Shown here piece by piece: positions 26,771 to 34,805 of a stretch of 64,000 nucleotides of DNA. The notes beneath the pieces were generated by a model that searched no databases, was not told the origin of the DNA, and saw nothing but the letters and a program-made list of their open reading frames with translations. The position numbers and the translations under genes are program-made. Within the stretch, counting starts at the first letter, position 1. Every line of letters begins with the position of its first letter. The DNA comes from Pararhizobium_B sp963838155. Lineage in GTDB: Bacteria > Pseudomonadota > Alphaproteobacteria > Rhizobiales > Rhizobiaceae. The stretch spans positions 51,898 to 115,897 of the forward strand of contig CAWIQE010000035.1 of the NCBI GenBank assembly GCA_963838155.1. The letters are read 5' to 3'.

Positions 26771-27631
26771 CTACCGCCGCGGGCCGTCGCTTCCGCTGCC
26801 GAAACCGTCGCGCCCGCCGATGGCGCGGGTGATGTCGGCCGCCGCCGTGCTCACCAGCCGCCCGAATTCCTCGTCGCGCTCCGGCCCGACGCGCACCGTC
26901 GGCCCCGAAAGGGACACCCCGGCGATGGCGTCGCCGAACTGGTCGAAGATCGGCGAGGCGATGCAGCGCATGCCGAGCGTGCGCTCCTCGTCGTCGACGG
27001 ACCAGCCGCGCCGGCGGATGCGGGTCAGTTCCGCCCGCAGGGCCTCGGGCTCGACGATGGTCGCGGGCGTGAAGGCGGCGAGCGCCCGCCCGCCGGTCAG
27101 CGCCTCCGCCTTGTCCTCCGGCAGGAAGGCGAGCAGCGCCTTGCCGATGCCGGAAGCGTGCACCGGCCCGCGGGTGCCGGGGCGGAAGAAGGCGCGGATC
27201 GGCTCGTGGGTCTCCACCTGCGCGACGAAGACGACCTCGTCCCGGTCGATGATCGCCAGGTTGGCGGTCTCCCCCGTCGCCGCCATGAGGCGCTGCATCA
27301 CCGGCCGGGCCTGCTCGACCAGCCGCGTGCGGCCGAGGAAGCTGCTTCCGATGCGGAATGCCTCGATGCCCGTGTGCCAGAGCTGCGCCTGCTCGTCGAA
27401 CTCGACGATGTCGTGGCTCTGCAGCGTCAGGAGAAGCCTGTACGCCGTCGACGGCGACTGCCCGGCGCGCTCGGCGATCTCCGTCAGCGAAAGCCCGCCG
27501 CCGCCGGCCACGGTCTTGAGGACGACGAGGGCGCGGTCGAGCGACTGGACGAGGTTCGCCTCCGTCCGGCTGTTGAAAGCGCGGGGCCGTCCGCGGGCCC
27601 GGCCGCCATGGGTCTTCGTGGTGGGAGCCAT
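26771..27631 (-). CDS. bhcR: IclR-family regulator of the beta-hydroxyaspartate cycle
   Basis: Regulator of 286 residues. A basic, disordered N-terminus (residues 1-25) precedes the IclR winged helix-turn-helix (SLTEIAERAGQSPSTAYRLL, about residues 47-66); the effector-binding IclR domain follows (about 105-270, RGPVHASGIGKALLA, GMRCIASPIFD). In Paracoccus denitrificans an IclR regulator, BhcR, is divergent from bhcABCD and responds to glyoxylate. The same divergent position, next to a full set of bhc homologues, supports the name. The 204-base spacer to bhcA holds two inverted repeats that fit an operator. Confidence 0.85.
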   Translation of the reverse strand: MAPTTKTHGGRARGRPRAFNSRTEANLVQSLDRALVVLKTVAGGGGLSLTEIAERAGQSPSTAYRLLLTLQSHDIVEFDEQAQLWHTGIEAFRIGSSFLGRTRLVEQARPVMQRLMAATGETANLAIIDRDEVVFVAQVETHEPIRAFFRPGTRGPVHASGIGKALLAFLPEDKAEALTGGRALAAFTPATIVEPEALRAELTRIRRRGWSVDDEERTLGMRCIASPIFDQFGDAIAGVSLSGPTVRVGPERDEEFGRLVSTAAADITRAIGGRDGFGSGSDGPRR

Positions 27632-27680
27632 GGCGGCGACGCTAATCCGGATCGCCCGGCCGCGTCAACATTTCGGAAAA

Positions 27681-27701
27681 GTTTTGCGGCAGACGCAAAA
27701 C
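27681..27701. promoter_or_regulatory. Candidate BhcR operator 1
   Basis: GTTTTGCG (27681-27688) and CGCAAAAC (27694-27701) form a perfect inverted repeat around GCAGA in the AT-rich bhcR-bhcA spacer. IclR regulators bind palindromes in divergent promoters. A second site with the same TTTTG...CAAAA ends lies 44 bases further on. Confidence 0.55.
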
Positions 27702-27744
27702 GTAAAAAAATAGCAAAAACAGAATATTATGGGCAGAAAAGCGA

Positions 27745-27765
27745 TTTTGAAAAAGTTTTTCAAAA
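27745..27765. promoter_or_regulatory. Candidate BhcR operator 2
   Basis: TTTTGAAAAA and TTTTTCAAAA form a perfect 10-base inverted repeat around a single central G. Its outer TTTTG/CAAAA half-sites match those of the repeat at 27681. It ends 70 bases before the bhcA start codon, so a bound protein would be close to the core promoter. Confidence 0.5.
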
Positions 27766-27835
27766 AAATTGCGCCGCGTTGCTCGCTGCCGTATCTTCCC
27801 ATCACGACGAGATCTGACCGCAAGGGGTGAACGCC

Positions 27836-29038
27836 ATGTCGACACAGAACCCGATCTTCATTCCGGGACCGACGAACATTCCGGAGCGCCTGCGCCGCGC
27901 GGTCGACTACCCGTCGATCGACCACCGTTCCGCGGCATTCGCCGGCATCCTGCCGCCGGTGCTCGCGGGAGTGAAGCGCATCCTGAAGACGAAGGACGGC
28001 GAAGTCGTGGTCTTTCCGTCCACCGGCACCGGCGCCTGGGAAGCGGCCGTCACCAACACCCTGTCGCCCGGCGACCGGGTTCTGGCCGCCCGCCACGGCA
28101 TGTTCTCGCACCGCTGGATCGACCTCTGCCGCCGCCATCGCCTCGAGGTCGAGGTGGTCGAGCGCGAGTGGGGCACCGGCGCGCCCGCCGACGCCTTCGA
28201 GCGCATCCTGAAAGCGGACCGGGCCCATGCCATCAAGGCAGTCCTCGTCACCCACAACGAGACCGCGACCGGCGTCCGCAGCGACGTCGCCGCGGTGCGC
28301 CGTGCGATCGACGCGGCGGGGCACCCGGCACTGCTCTATGTCGACGGCGTCAGCTCCATCGCCTCGATGGATTTCCGTATGGACGAGTGGGGCGTCGACA
28401 TCGCCGTCACCGGCTCCCAGAAGGGCTTCATGCTGCCGCCCGGCCTGGCCATACTCGGCCTCAGCCGCAAGGCCGTCGACCGTTGCGCGGCCGCCGAATG
28501 CCCGCGCGCCTTCTTCGACTTCCGCGACATGCTGGCGGCCAACGCCTCGGGCGGCTTTCCCTACACGCCGCCGGTCAACCTGCTGCGCGGCCTGAAGGAA
28601 TCCATCACGATGCTCGAGGAGGAGGGGCTGTGCAACGTCTTCGCCCGCCACTTCCGCATCGCCGAGGGCGTCAGGAAGGCCGTCGACGCATGGGGGCTGA
28701 GGCTCTGCGCCCACGACCGCAGCCTCTATTCCAACACGGTCAGCGCCGTCGTCGTCCCCGCCGGCGCGAACGGAACCGACATCGTCAATCACGCCGCCGG
28801 CAAGTACGGCGTCGCCTTCGGCGTCGGCCTCGGCGAGGTCGCCGGCAAGGTGTTCCGCATCGGCCATCTGGGCAGCATGACCGACGTCATGGCGCTCTCC
28901 GGCATCGCCGCGGCCGAGATGGTCATGGCCGACCTCAACATTCCGATCCGCCTCGGCGCCGGCGTCGCCGCCGCGCAGGAATACTACCGTTCGAGCCGCA
29001 GCGCCGAAAACGCGCTGCCGGTCAGCGACGCCGCCTGA
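27836..29038 (+). CDS. bhcA: Aspartate-glyoxylate aminotransferase (beta-hydroxyaspartate cycle)
   Basis: PLP-dependent class V aminotransferase of 400 residues. In the BHAC it transfers the amino group of aspartate to glyoxylate, giving glycine and oxaloacetate. The N-terminus FIPGPTNIPERLRRA and the Schiff-base lysine K196 in TGSQKGFMLPPG match the serine/alanine-glyoxylate aminotransferase subgroup from which BhcA comes. The ATG at 27836 has AAGGGGTGA upstream; a GTG at 27827 is less likely. First gene of a four-gene operon whose order (A-B-C-D, regulator divergent) equals the Paracoccus locus. On its own the sequence could also be a serine-glyoxylate aminotransferase; the context decides. 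Confidence 0.9.
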   Translation: MSTQNPIFIPGPTNIPERLRRAVDYPSIDHRSAAFAGILPPVLAGVKRILKTKDGEVVVFPSTGTGAWEAAVTNTLSPGDRVLAARHGMFSHRWIDLCRRHRLEVEVVEREWGTGAPADAFERILKADRAHAIKAVLVTHNETATGVRSDVAAVRRAIDAAGHPALLYVDGVSSIASMDFRMDEWGVDIAVTGSQKGFMLPPGLAILGLSRKAVDRCAAAECPRAFFDFRDMLAANASGGFPYTPPVNLLRGLKESITMLEEEGLCNVFARHFRIAEGVRKAVDAWGLRLCAHDRSLYSNTVSAVVVPAGANGTDIVNHAAGKYGVAFGVGLGEVAGKVFRIGHLGSMTDVMALSGIAAAEMVMADLNIPIRLGAGVAAAQEYYRSSRSAENALPVSDAA

Positions 29039-29051
29039 GGAGGACCGACCC

Positions 29052-30008
29052 ATGGACATTCCGGATTACGGCGACGTCCTCGTCGCGCACGAGCGGATCG
29101 GGCCGCACATCCACCGCACGCCGGTGCTGACGAGCAGCTATCTCGACCGGCTGACGGGGGCGAAGCTCTTCTTCAAGTGCGAGAACTTCCAGAAGGCCGG
29201 CGCCTTCAAGGTGCGCGGCGCCTCGAACGCCGTCTTCGGCCTCGACGAGGCGACGGCCGCGCGCGGCGTCGCCACCCACTCGTCCGGCAACCACGCCCTG
29301 TCGCTCAGCTACGCGGCCGGCCGGCGCGGCATCCCGGTCACGGTCGTCATGCCGCGCACCGCGCCGGAGGCCAAGAAGGCGGCCGTGCGCGGCTACGGCG
29401 GGACCATCGTCGAATGCGAGCCGAGCACGTCCTCCCGCGAGGCGGTGTTCGCCGAGGTGCAGGAGCGCACGGGCGCCGAGTTCGTCCACCCCTACAACGA
29501 CCCGCGCATCGTCGCCGGCCAGGCGACCTGCTCCAAGGAGATGGTCGAGGACCTCGGCGAGCTCGATGCCGTCGTGGCGCCCATCGGCGGCGGCGGCATG
29601 GTCTCCGGCTGCTGCCTGACCTTGTCCTCCATCGCGCCGTCGACGAAGATCTATGCCGCCGAACCGCTCGCCGCCGACGACGCCTGCCGGTCCTTCAAGG
29701 CCGGCCGCATCATCGCCGACGACGCGCCGCAGACGGTCGCCGACGGCCTCAAGGTGCCGCTGAAGGAGCTGACCTGGCACTTCGTCTCGCGCCACGTCAC
29801 GGATATCCTGACGGCTGGCGAGGAGGAGATCGTCGAGGCGATGCGGCTGACCTGGCAGCGCATGAAGATCGTCGTCGAGCCGTCGAGTTCGGTGCCGCTG
29901 GCGACGATCCTGAAGAACCCGTCCGTCTTTGCCGGAAAGCGCGTCGGCGTGATCCTGACGGGCGGCAACGTCGATCTGAACAAGCTGCCGTGGATGGCGG
30001 CGAACTGA
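29052..30008 (+). CDS. bhcB: Beta-hydroxyaspartate dehydratase
   Basis: PLP enzyme of 318 residues in the serine/threonine dehydratase fold type II. In the BHAC it removes water from beta-hydroxyaspartate to give iminosuccinate. The PLP lysine is K53 in GAFKVRGASNA, the SSGNHALSLSYAA motif holds the cofactor ring region, and the glycine-rich phosphate loop is IGGGGMVSG. A general threonine dehydratase or hydroxyaspartate ammonia-lyase is the alternative, but the position between bhcA and bhcC favours the cycle enzyme. GAGGAGG precedes the ATG, 13 bases after the bhcA stop. Confidence 0.9.
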   Translation: MDIPDYGDVLVAHERIGPHIHRTPVLTSSYLDRLTGAKLFFKCENFQKAGAFKVRGASNAVFGLDEATAARGVATHSSGNHALSLSYAAGRRGIPVTVVMPRTAPEAKKAAVRGYGGTIVECEPSTSSREAVFAEVQERTGAEFVHPYNDPRIVAGQATCSKEMVEDLGELDAVVAPIGGGGMVSGCCLTLSSIAPSTKIYAAEPLAADDACRSFKAGRIIADDAPQTVADGLKVPLKELTWHFVSRHVTDILTAGEEEIVEAMRLTWQRMKIVVEPSSSVPLATILKNPSVFAGKRVGVILTGGNVDLNKLPWMAAN

Positions 30009-30026
30009 CAACCGGAGTATCGAAGC

Positions 30027-31181
30027 ATGAACGCCATGAGCAGGAACCGACCCGAAATCGTCGGGCTGACCGTGCCGGCCACGATCGGCATGCGCCTGGA
30101 GGACGTCCAGACGCCGGCGCTGATCGTCGACCTCGACGCCTTCGAGCGTAACGTGAAGCGCATGGGCGACTTCGCCCGCCGGATGGGCGTGCGCCATCGC
30201 GCCCACGCCAAGACACACAAGTCCGCCGACATCGCCCGCATCCAGATGGAGCTCGGCGGCGCCGTCGGCGTCTGCTGCCAGAAGGTCTCCGAGGCCGAGG
30301 CGATCGCAGCCGGCGGCATCGGCGACGTTCTCGTCTCCAACCAGGTCGTCGACCCGCTCAAGATCGACCGCCTGGCGGCGCTGGCGGGCAAGGTGCGGAC
30401 CCTCGTCTGCGTCGACGACGCCGGCAATGTCGACGATCTCTCCGCCGCCGCGCAGCGCCACGGCACGACGATCGAATGCCTCGTCGAGATCGATTGCGGC
30501 GCCGGCCGCTGCGGCGTCGCATGGGGCGAACCCGTGGTCGCCCTCGCCAGGAAGATCGCCGCCGCACCCGGCCTCGCCTTCTCCGGCCTTCAGGCCTACC
30601 AGGGCGCCGCCCAGCACGTGCACGACTTCTCCGAGCGCAAGGCCAAGATCGACGCCGCGATCGGCCAGGTCGCCGAGACGGTGCGGATGCTGAAGGCGGA
30701 GGGCCTCGACTGCCCCATCGTCGGCGGCGCCGGCACGGGCAGCTACTATTTCGAGGGCAATTCCGGCGTCTACAACGAGATGCAGTGCGGCTCCTACGTC
30801 TTCATGGACGCCGACTACCAGCGCGTGAAGGACGAGTCGGGCGCCTTCATCCACGAGTTCGAGAACAGCCTCTTCATCTGGACCTCGATCATGTCGAAGA
30901 CGAAGGCCGACAAGGCGATCTGCGACGCCGGCCTCAAGGCCCAGAGCGTCGACTCCGGCCTGCCGGTGATCTTCGGCCGCGACGACGTGGAATACGTCAA
31001 GTGCTCCGACGAGCACGGCGTCATCTCGGATCCGAAGAACGTGTTGCGGCTCAACGACAAGCTGAAGCTCGTGCCGGGCCATTGCGATCCGACATGCAAC
31101 GTCCACGACTGGTACGTCGGCATCCGCGACGGCAAGGTCGAATGCCTGTGGCCGGTGACGGCCCGCGGCATGGCCTACTGA
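30027..31181 (+). CDS. bhcC: Beta-hydroxyaspartate aldolase
   Basis: PLP and metal-dependent fold type III aldolase of 384 residues (alanine racemase N-terminal barrel plus D-serine dehydratase-like C-terminal domain). In the BHAC it condenses glycine and glyoxylate to beta-hydroxyaspartate. PLP lysine is K62 in HAKTHKSADIA; the C-terminal metal site typical of DSD1-like enzymes is seen in SDEHGVI and the PGHCDPTCN motif with His and Cys. D-threonine aldolase and D-3-hydroxyaspartate aldolase belong to the same family; gene order supports the cycle role. Confidence 0.9.
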   Translation: MNAMSRNRPEIVGLTVPATIGMRLEDVQTPALIVDLDAFERNVKRMGDFARRMGVRHRAHAKTHKSADIARIQMELGGAVGVCCQKVSEAEAIAAGGIGDVLVSNQVVDPLKIDRLAALAGKVRTLVCVDDAGNVDDLSAAAQRHGTTIECLVEIDCGAGRCGVAWGEPVVALARKIAAAPGLAFSGLQAYQGAAQHVHDFSERKAKIDAAIGQVAETVRMLKAEGLDCPIVGGAGTGSYYFEGNSGVYNEMQCGSYVFMDADYQRVKDESGAFIHEFENSLFIWTSIMSKTKADKAICDAGLKAQSVDSGLPVIFGRDDVEYVKCSDEHGVISDPKNVLRLNDKLKLVPGHCDPTCNVHDWYVGIRDGKVECLWPVTARGMAY

Positions 31182-31190
31182 GGGCGGCCG

Positions 31191-32156
31191 ATGCTGATCG
31201 TCAGCGAGGATGCCTGCCGCCGGCTCGTCGGCGACGCCGAGGCCTATGCGGCCGTCGAGGCGGTCTTCGCCGCCATGGCCCGCGGCGAGGCGCGCAACTT
31301 CCCGGTGGTCCGCGAGGCGCTCGGCCATGCCGACGCCCTCTACGGCTTCAAGTCCGGCTTCGACCGGGCGGGCGGCGCGCTCGGCCTGAAGTCGGGCGGC
31401 TACTGGCCCGGCAACGCCGATCGAGGGCTCACCAACCACCAGTCGACGGTCGTGCTCTTCGATCCGGACACCGGCCGCCCGAAGGCGCTGGTCGCCGGAA
31501 ACCACCTGACGGCGGTGCGCACGGCCGCCGCGTCGGCGGTCTCGATCCGCTGGCTCGCGCGCCGCGACGCCAAGGTGCTCGGCATGGTCGGAGCCGGCCA
31601 TCAGTCGACCTTCCAGATGCGCGCGGCCCTGCGCCAGCGCGCGTTCGAGGAGGTCGTCGGCTGGAACCCCCACCCGGAGATGCTCGGCCGGCTCGCGTCC
31701 GTCGCCGAGGAGGAGGGCCTGCCGTTCCGGGCCGTGACGCTCGAGGAACTGGGCGCGGCGGCCGACGTGATCGTCACCATCACGTCGAGCTTCGGGCCGC
31801 TCCTGATGCGCGCGCATGTGCGCCCCGGAACCCACGTCGCCTGCATGGGCACCGACACGAAAGGCAAGCAGGAACTCGATCCGGCGCTCGTCGCCGAAGC
31901 CCGCGTCTTCACCGACGAGGTCGCCCAGGCGGTCTCGATCGGCGAGTGCCAGCACGCGGTCGCGGCCGGCCTGATCGGAGAAGCGGACATCACGCCCATC
32001 GGCGCCGTCGTCTGCGGCGACCGGCCCGGCCGCACCGACGATCGCCAGGTCACGCTCTTCGACGGCACCGGTGTCGGCCTGCAGGACCTTGCGGTGGCGT
32101 CCGCCGCATGCGATCTCGCCTCGAAGGAGGGGCTTGCCCGCGAAATCGAGCTTTGA
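31191..32156 (+). CDS. bhcD: Iminosuccinate reductase
   Basis: NAD(P)H-dependent enzyme of 321 residues in the ornithine cyclodeaminase/mu-crystallin family. In the BHAC it reduces iminosuccinate to aspartate, closing the cycle. Visible features are the substrate-contact segment LKSGGYWPGN, the helix TAVRTAAASAVSIRWLA and the Rossmann loop GMVGAGHQS. Ornithine cyclodeaminase or alanine dehydrogenase activity is the alternative by homology only. It is the last gene of the operon and is followed by a strong intrinsic terminator at 32204. Confidence 0.9.
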   Translation: MLIVSEDACRRLVGDAEAYAAVEAVFAAMARGEARNFPVVREALGHADALYGFKSGFDRAGGALGLKSGGYWPGNADRGLTNHQSTVVLFDPDTGRPKALVAGNHLTAVRTAAASAVSIRWLARRDAKVLGMVGAGHQSTFQMRAALRQRAFEEVVGWNPHPEMLGRLASVAEEEGLPFRAVTLEELGAAADVIVTITSSFGPLLMRAHVRPGTHVACMGTDTKGKQELDPALVAEARVFTDEVAQAVSIGECQHAVAAGLIGEADITPIGAVVCGDRPGRTDDRQVTLFDGTGVGLQDLAVASAACDLASKEGLAREIEL

Positions 32157-32203
32157 GCGGCAGCGCCGGCGACGCGACGCCAGGGAGGTGCCAGGGAGGG
32201 GAG

Positions 32204-32235
32204 GGAGGCTGCGCCCGCGCGCAGCCTCCGTTTTT
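32204..32235 (+). terminator. Rho-independent terminator after bhcD
   Basis: An 11-base perfect stem (GGAGGCTGCGC at 32204-32214 with GCGCAGCCTCC at 32219-32229) closes a CCGC loop and is followed by G and five Ts. It sits 48 bases after the bhcD stop and should end the bhcABCD transcript before puuE. Confidence 0.88.
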
Positions 32236-32246
32236 GCGCCCGGTCC

Positions 32247-32284
32247 CCGCAAGCCCCGCAACCGGCCGGCCGCGGGGCTTGCGG
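32247..32284 (+). other. Second long hairpin downstream of bhcD
   Basis: A 13-base perfect inverted repeat (CCGCAAGCCCCGC at 32247-32259, GCGGGGCTTGCGG at 32272-32284) encloses a loop that is itself self-complementary (GGCCGGCC). No T-run follows on either side. It may strengthen termination or structure the puuE leader. Confidence 0.6.
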
Positions 32285-32367
32285 ACGGCCGGCACAAGTC
32301 CGACCATGGGCACCGGCAGCCGGCCCTGCCCGGGCAAAGGTAAAACGACAGGACAGACGGAAACCAC

Positions 32368-33291
32368 ATGACACGCATCGAGACCACCCGCGATCTCGTC
32401 GGCTACGGCCGGACCCCGCCCGATCCCAGATGGCCGGGCGACGCCCGGATCGCCGTGCAGTTCGTCGTCAACTACGAGGAAGGCGGCGAGAGCTCGATCC
32501 TCGACGGCGACCCGGCGTCGGAATCGCTGCTCTCCGAGATCGTCGGGGCCGAGCCCTGGCCGGGCCAGCGCAACCTCAACATGGAATCCATCTACGAATA
32601 CGGGGCCCGCGCCGGCTTCTGGCGGCTCTGGCGGCTGTTCACGGCCAGGCAAATGCCGGTGACGGTCTACGGCGTCGCGCTCGCTCTGGCGCGCAACCCC
32701 GAGGCCGTCGCCGCCATGAAGGAGGCCGGCTGGGAAATCGCCAGCCACGGCCTCCGGTGGCTGGAATACAAGGACTTTCCGATCGAGGAGGAGCGCCGCC
32801 ACATCGCCGAATGCGTCCGGATCCACACCGAGGTCACCGGCACGCGCCCGCTCGGCATCTACCAGGGCAAGCCGTCGGAAAACACGCTGCGGCTCGTCAT
32901 GGAGGAGGGCGGGTTCGCCTATTCCGCCGATTCCTACGCCGACGAGCTTCCCTACTGGATCGAGGGGCCGAAGGGGCCGCACCTGATCGTGCCCTATACG
33001 CTCGACGCCAACGACATGCGCTTCGCCACGCCCCAGGGCTTCAACTCCGGCGACCAGTTCCTCGCCTATCTGAAGGACAGCTTCGATACGCTCTATTCCG
33101 AGGGCAGGGAAGGCTCGCCGAAGATGCTGTCGGTCGGGCTCCACTGCCGCCTCGCCGGGCGGCCGGGCCGGGCCGCCGCTCTCGCCCGCTTCCTCGACTA
33201 CGTCGCCGGCCACGACCGCGTCTGGATCGCCACGCGCCTCGATATCGCCGAGCACTGGCGCGCCCATCACGCGCCGGGAGCGCGGGCATGA
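32368..33291 (+). CDS. puuE: Allantoinase of the polysaccharide-deacetylase family
   Basis: Enzyme of 307 residues that hydrolyses (S)-allantoin to allantoate; the PuuE type is unrelated to the classical AllB and needs no added metal. N-terminal DLVGYGRTPPDPRWPG, VQFVVNYEEGGE and EIASHGLRW are characteristic of PuuE rather than of chitin deacetylases. GACGGAAA precedes the ATG at 32368. It overlaps allA by ATGA, so the two form a coupled pair that turns allantoin chemistry toward glyoxylate directly after the BHAC operon. Confidence 0.93.
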   Translation: MTRIETTRDLVGYGRTPPDPRWPGDARIAVQFVVNYEEGGESSILDGDPASESLLSEIVGAEPWPGQRNLNMESIYEYGARAGFWRLWRLFTARQMPVTVYGVALALARNPEAVAAMKEAGWEIASHGLRWLEYKDFPIEEERRHIAECVRIHTEVTGTRPLGIYQGKPSENTLRLVMEEGGFAYSADSYADELPYWIEGPKGPHLIVPYTLDANDMRFATPQGFNSGDQFLAYLKDSFDTLYSEGREGSPKMLSVGLHCRLAGRPGRAAALARFLDYVAGHDRVWIATRLDIAEHWRAHHAPGARA

Positions 33292-33794
33292 GCGATACGG
33301 GAAGGACGCTTGCCGTCGAACCGCTGACGAAGGAGGCCTTCCGCCCCTTCGGCACCGTCATCGAGATCGAGGGCGCCGAGCGCCGGCTGATCAACGCCGG
33401 CACCACCGAGCGCTTCCACGCGCTCGCCACGACGGACGTCGAGGCGCAGGGCGGCCGCACCATCCTCAGCCTCTTCCGCGGCCAGCCGCGCAGCTTTCCG
33501 TACCGGGTGGCGATGATGGAGCGCCATCCCCTCGGCAGTCAGGCCTTCTACCCGCTTGCCGGGCGGCCATGGCTCGTGGTCGTCGCCGAGGACGACGACG
33601 GCCGTCCCGCCCCCCCGCGCGTCTTCCGCGCCACCGGCCGGCAGGGCGTGCAATACGCCCGCAACGTCTGGCACCACCCCCTGGTCGCCGTCGCCGCCGC
33701 CAGCGACTTCCTCGTCGCCGACCGCGAGGGCCCGGGCGACAACCTCGAGGAGGTGGACTACCCGGAGGCGTTCGTGATTGCGGATGCCGGGTGA
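33288..33794 (+). CDS. allA: Ureidoglycolate lyase
   Basis: Cytosolic lyase of 168 residues (cupin-like AllA fold) that splits ureidoglycolate into glyoxylate and urea, the last step of this ureide route. Typical segments are PLTKEAFRPFGTVIE at the N-terminus, MMERHPLGSQAFYPL and YARNVWHHPLVAV with the conserved His pair. The ATG at 33288 overlaps the puuE stop by four bases, so the much longer upstream frame is not used. The glyoxylate released here is the substrate of the neighbouring bhcA and bhcC products. Urea would need a urease encoded elsewhere. Confidence 0.93.
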   Translation: MSDTGRTLAVEPLTKEAFRPFGTVIEIEGAERRLINAGTTERFHALATTDVEAQGGRTILSLFRGQPRSFPYRVAMMERHPLGSQAFYPLAGRPWLVVVAEDDDGRPAPPRVFRATGRQGVQYARNVWHHPLVAVAAASDFLVADREGPGDNLEEVDYPEAFVIADAG

Positions 33795-33939
33795 GGCCGC
33801 TCGTCTCGAAGCGAGGCCCACTTCGGGACGCGGCACCGTCCGGCGAGGCCGCCCTACTACTTGCAAGGCCAAGGGCCACGCGCGTCGCGCCTGCAGGCCT
33901 TCCGCGAGGCACGCCTGAGAGAGCGCCGGTCACACATCG

Positions 33940-34476
33940 TCATTCCCGGTTCCGGACACGATCCCTGACACGGGCCTGGAAATCTTTGTGCCTTGCCCTG
34001 GCCTCCTCCTTCCTTTTGCGGGCTTTTTCGTTCTTCAGCAAGTTTATGCCGATTAATTTGAACAAAAAGAATCCGAGAAACGAGTTGAAGGCGGGATCGA
34101 ATATAAGCTTCTTACTTACGTAAAAAAACTTGAATTCTGGAATATACGGAACGATTCCGGCCTTGTACAAACCAGTTGTCAAAAAAAGAATGAAAAATTT
34201 CAATTCTGGTATGTACAATACGACAATTATCGGCATCGCAATACAGAAGGACTTGATTACGACTGAAAGCGGAACCGGCCCGTTGTCGTGTCTCTTGTAG
34301 ACAAAGGCGAGTGGGATGCCGGCAAAACCGGCGCTCATCTCATGGATTTGCACAGCCAGGTTGATAGCGTTGCTGCCAAATCCGAAAAATGGCAGCATGA
34401 ATACCACCGGCCACGACAGAACCCATAAACAGATAACGATTGCCGTGAATATCAAGGCGATTTTCAAGCTGGACAA
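33940..34476 (-). CDS. Orphan AT-rich membrane protein
   Basis: Predicted membrane protein of 178 residues that I do not recognise. Three hydrophobic segments are visible (about residues 5-33, 72-105 and 130-152), followed by a highly charged tail (KARKRKEEARARHKDFQAR). A short internal duplication, YIPELKFF and YIPEFKFF about 20 residues apart, lies between helices. The start appears to be TTG at 34476; TATAAT is centred about 10 bases upstream and no ribosome site is clear, so the exact start is doubtful. Base composition is far more AT-rich than every neighbour, which suggests recent transfer. It lies between allA and a truncated permease. Confidence 0.55.
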   Translation of the reverse strand: MSSLKIALIFTAIVICLWVLSWPVVFMLPFFGFGSNAINLAVQIHEMSAGFAGIPLAFVYKRHDNGPVPLSVVIKSFCIAMPIIVVLYIPELKFFILFLTTGLYKAGIVPYIPEFKFFYVSKKLIFDPAFNSFLGFFLFKLIGINLLKNEKARKRKEEARARHKDFQARVRDRVRNRE

Positions 34477-34805
34477 TATATTATAGTCCCATAAATATAA
34501 TGATACTATTTCTTAATCGAAACTTTTTCGATTAAGAAATCAATATAATTGATTATTGATAATAGAATTCAATAATCCGGCGATCGGCCGGTGGGAGGAA
34601 TACGTCGACCGCACTGAAAAACAACGGAGCGAAGGGGCCGGGTTCTTTACCCGGCCGTCGCGGAATTTGGTCCCGGCCGATGCTTCCTCCGTTTCCCGGC
34701 GTCGTCGAGATCCGCAGGAAGCATCAGAGCGATTTCGGCAATTCCCCGGACGCCCTGCATGCGTGTCGTCGCATGCTGCGGAACATGCGGGTCATGTCAG
34801 CCCCC
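34477..34805. other. AT-rich spacer with two inverted repeats, no gene
   Basis: The first 90 bases are strongly AT-rich. A perfect 13-base inverted repeat (TTTCTTAATCGAA at 34509-34521, TTCGATTAAGAAA at 34527-34539) lies upstream of the orphan gene. At about 34560 the composition returns to GC-rich. A second inverted repeat, GGCCGGGT/ACCCGGCC (34636-34643, 34649-34656), could be the relic terminator of the truncated permease on the minus strand. No coding frame is convincing. Confidence 0.5.

Noticed and set aside
29022..32387. 1121-codon open frame on the minus strand across bhcB, bhcC and bhcD
   Set aside because: It is antisense to three well-supported enzymes, its product is low-complexity (Arg, Ala, Gly, Asp, His) with no domain, and such frames arise in GC-rich DNA whenever third positions are G or C.
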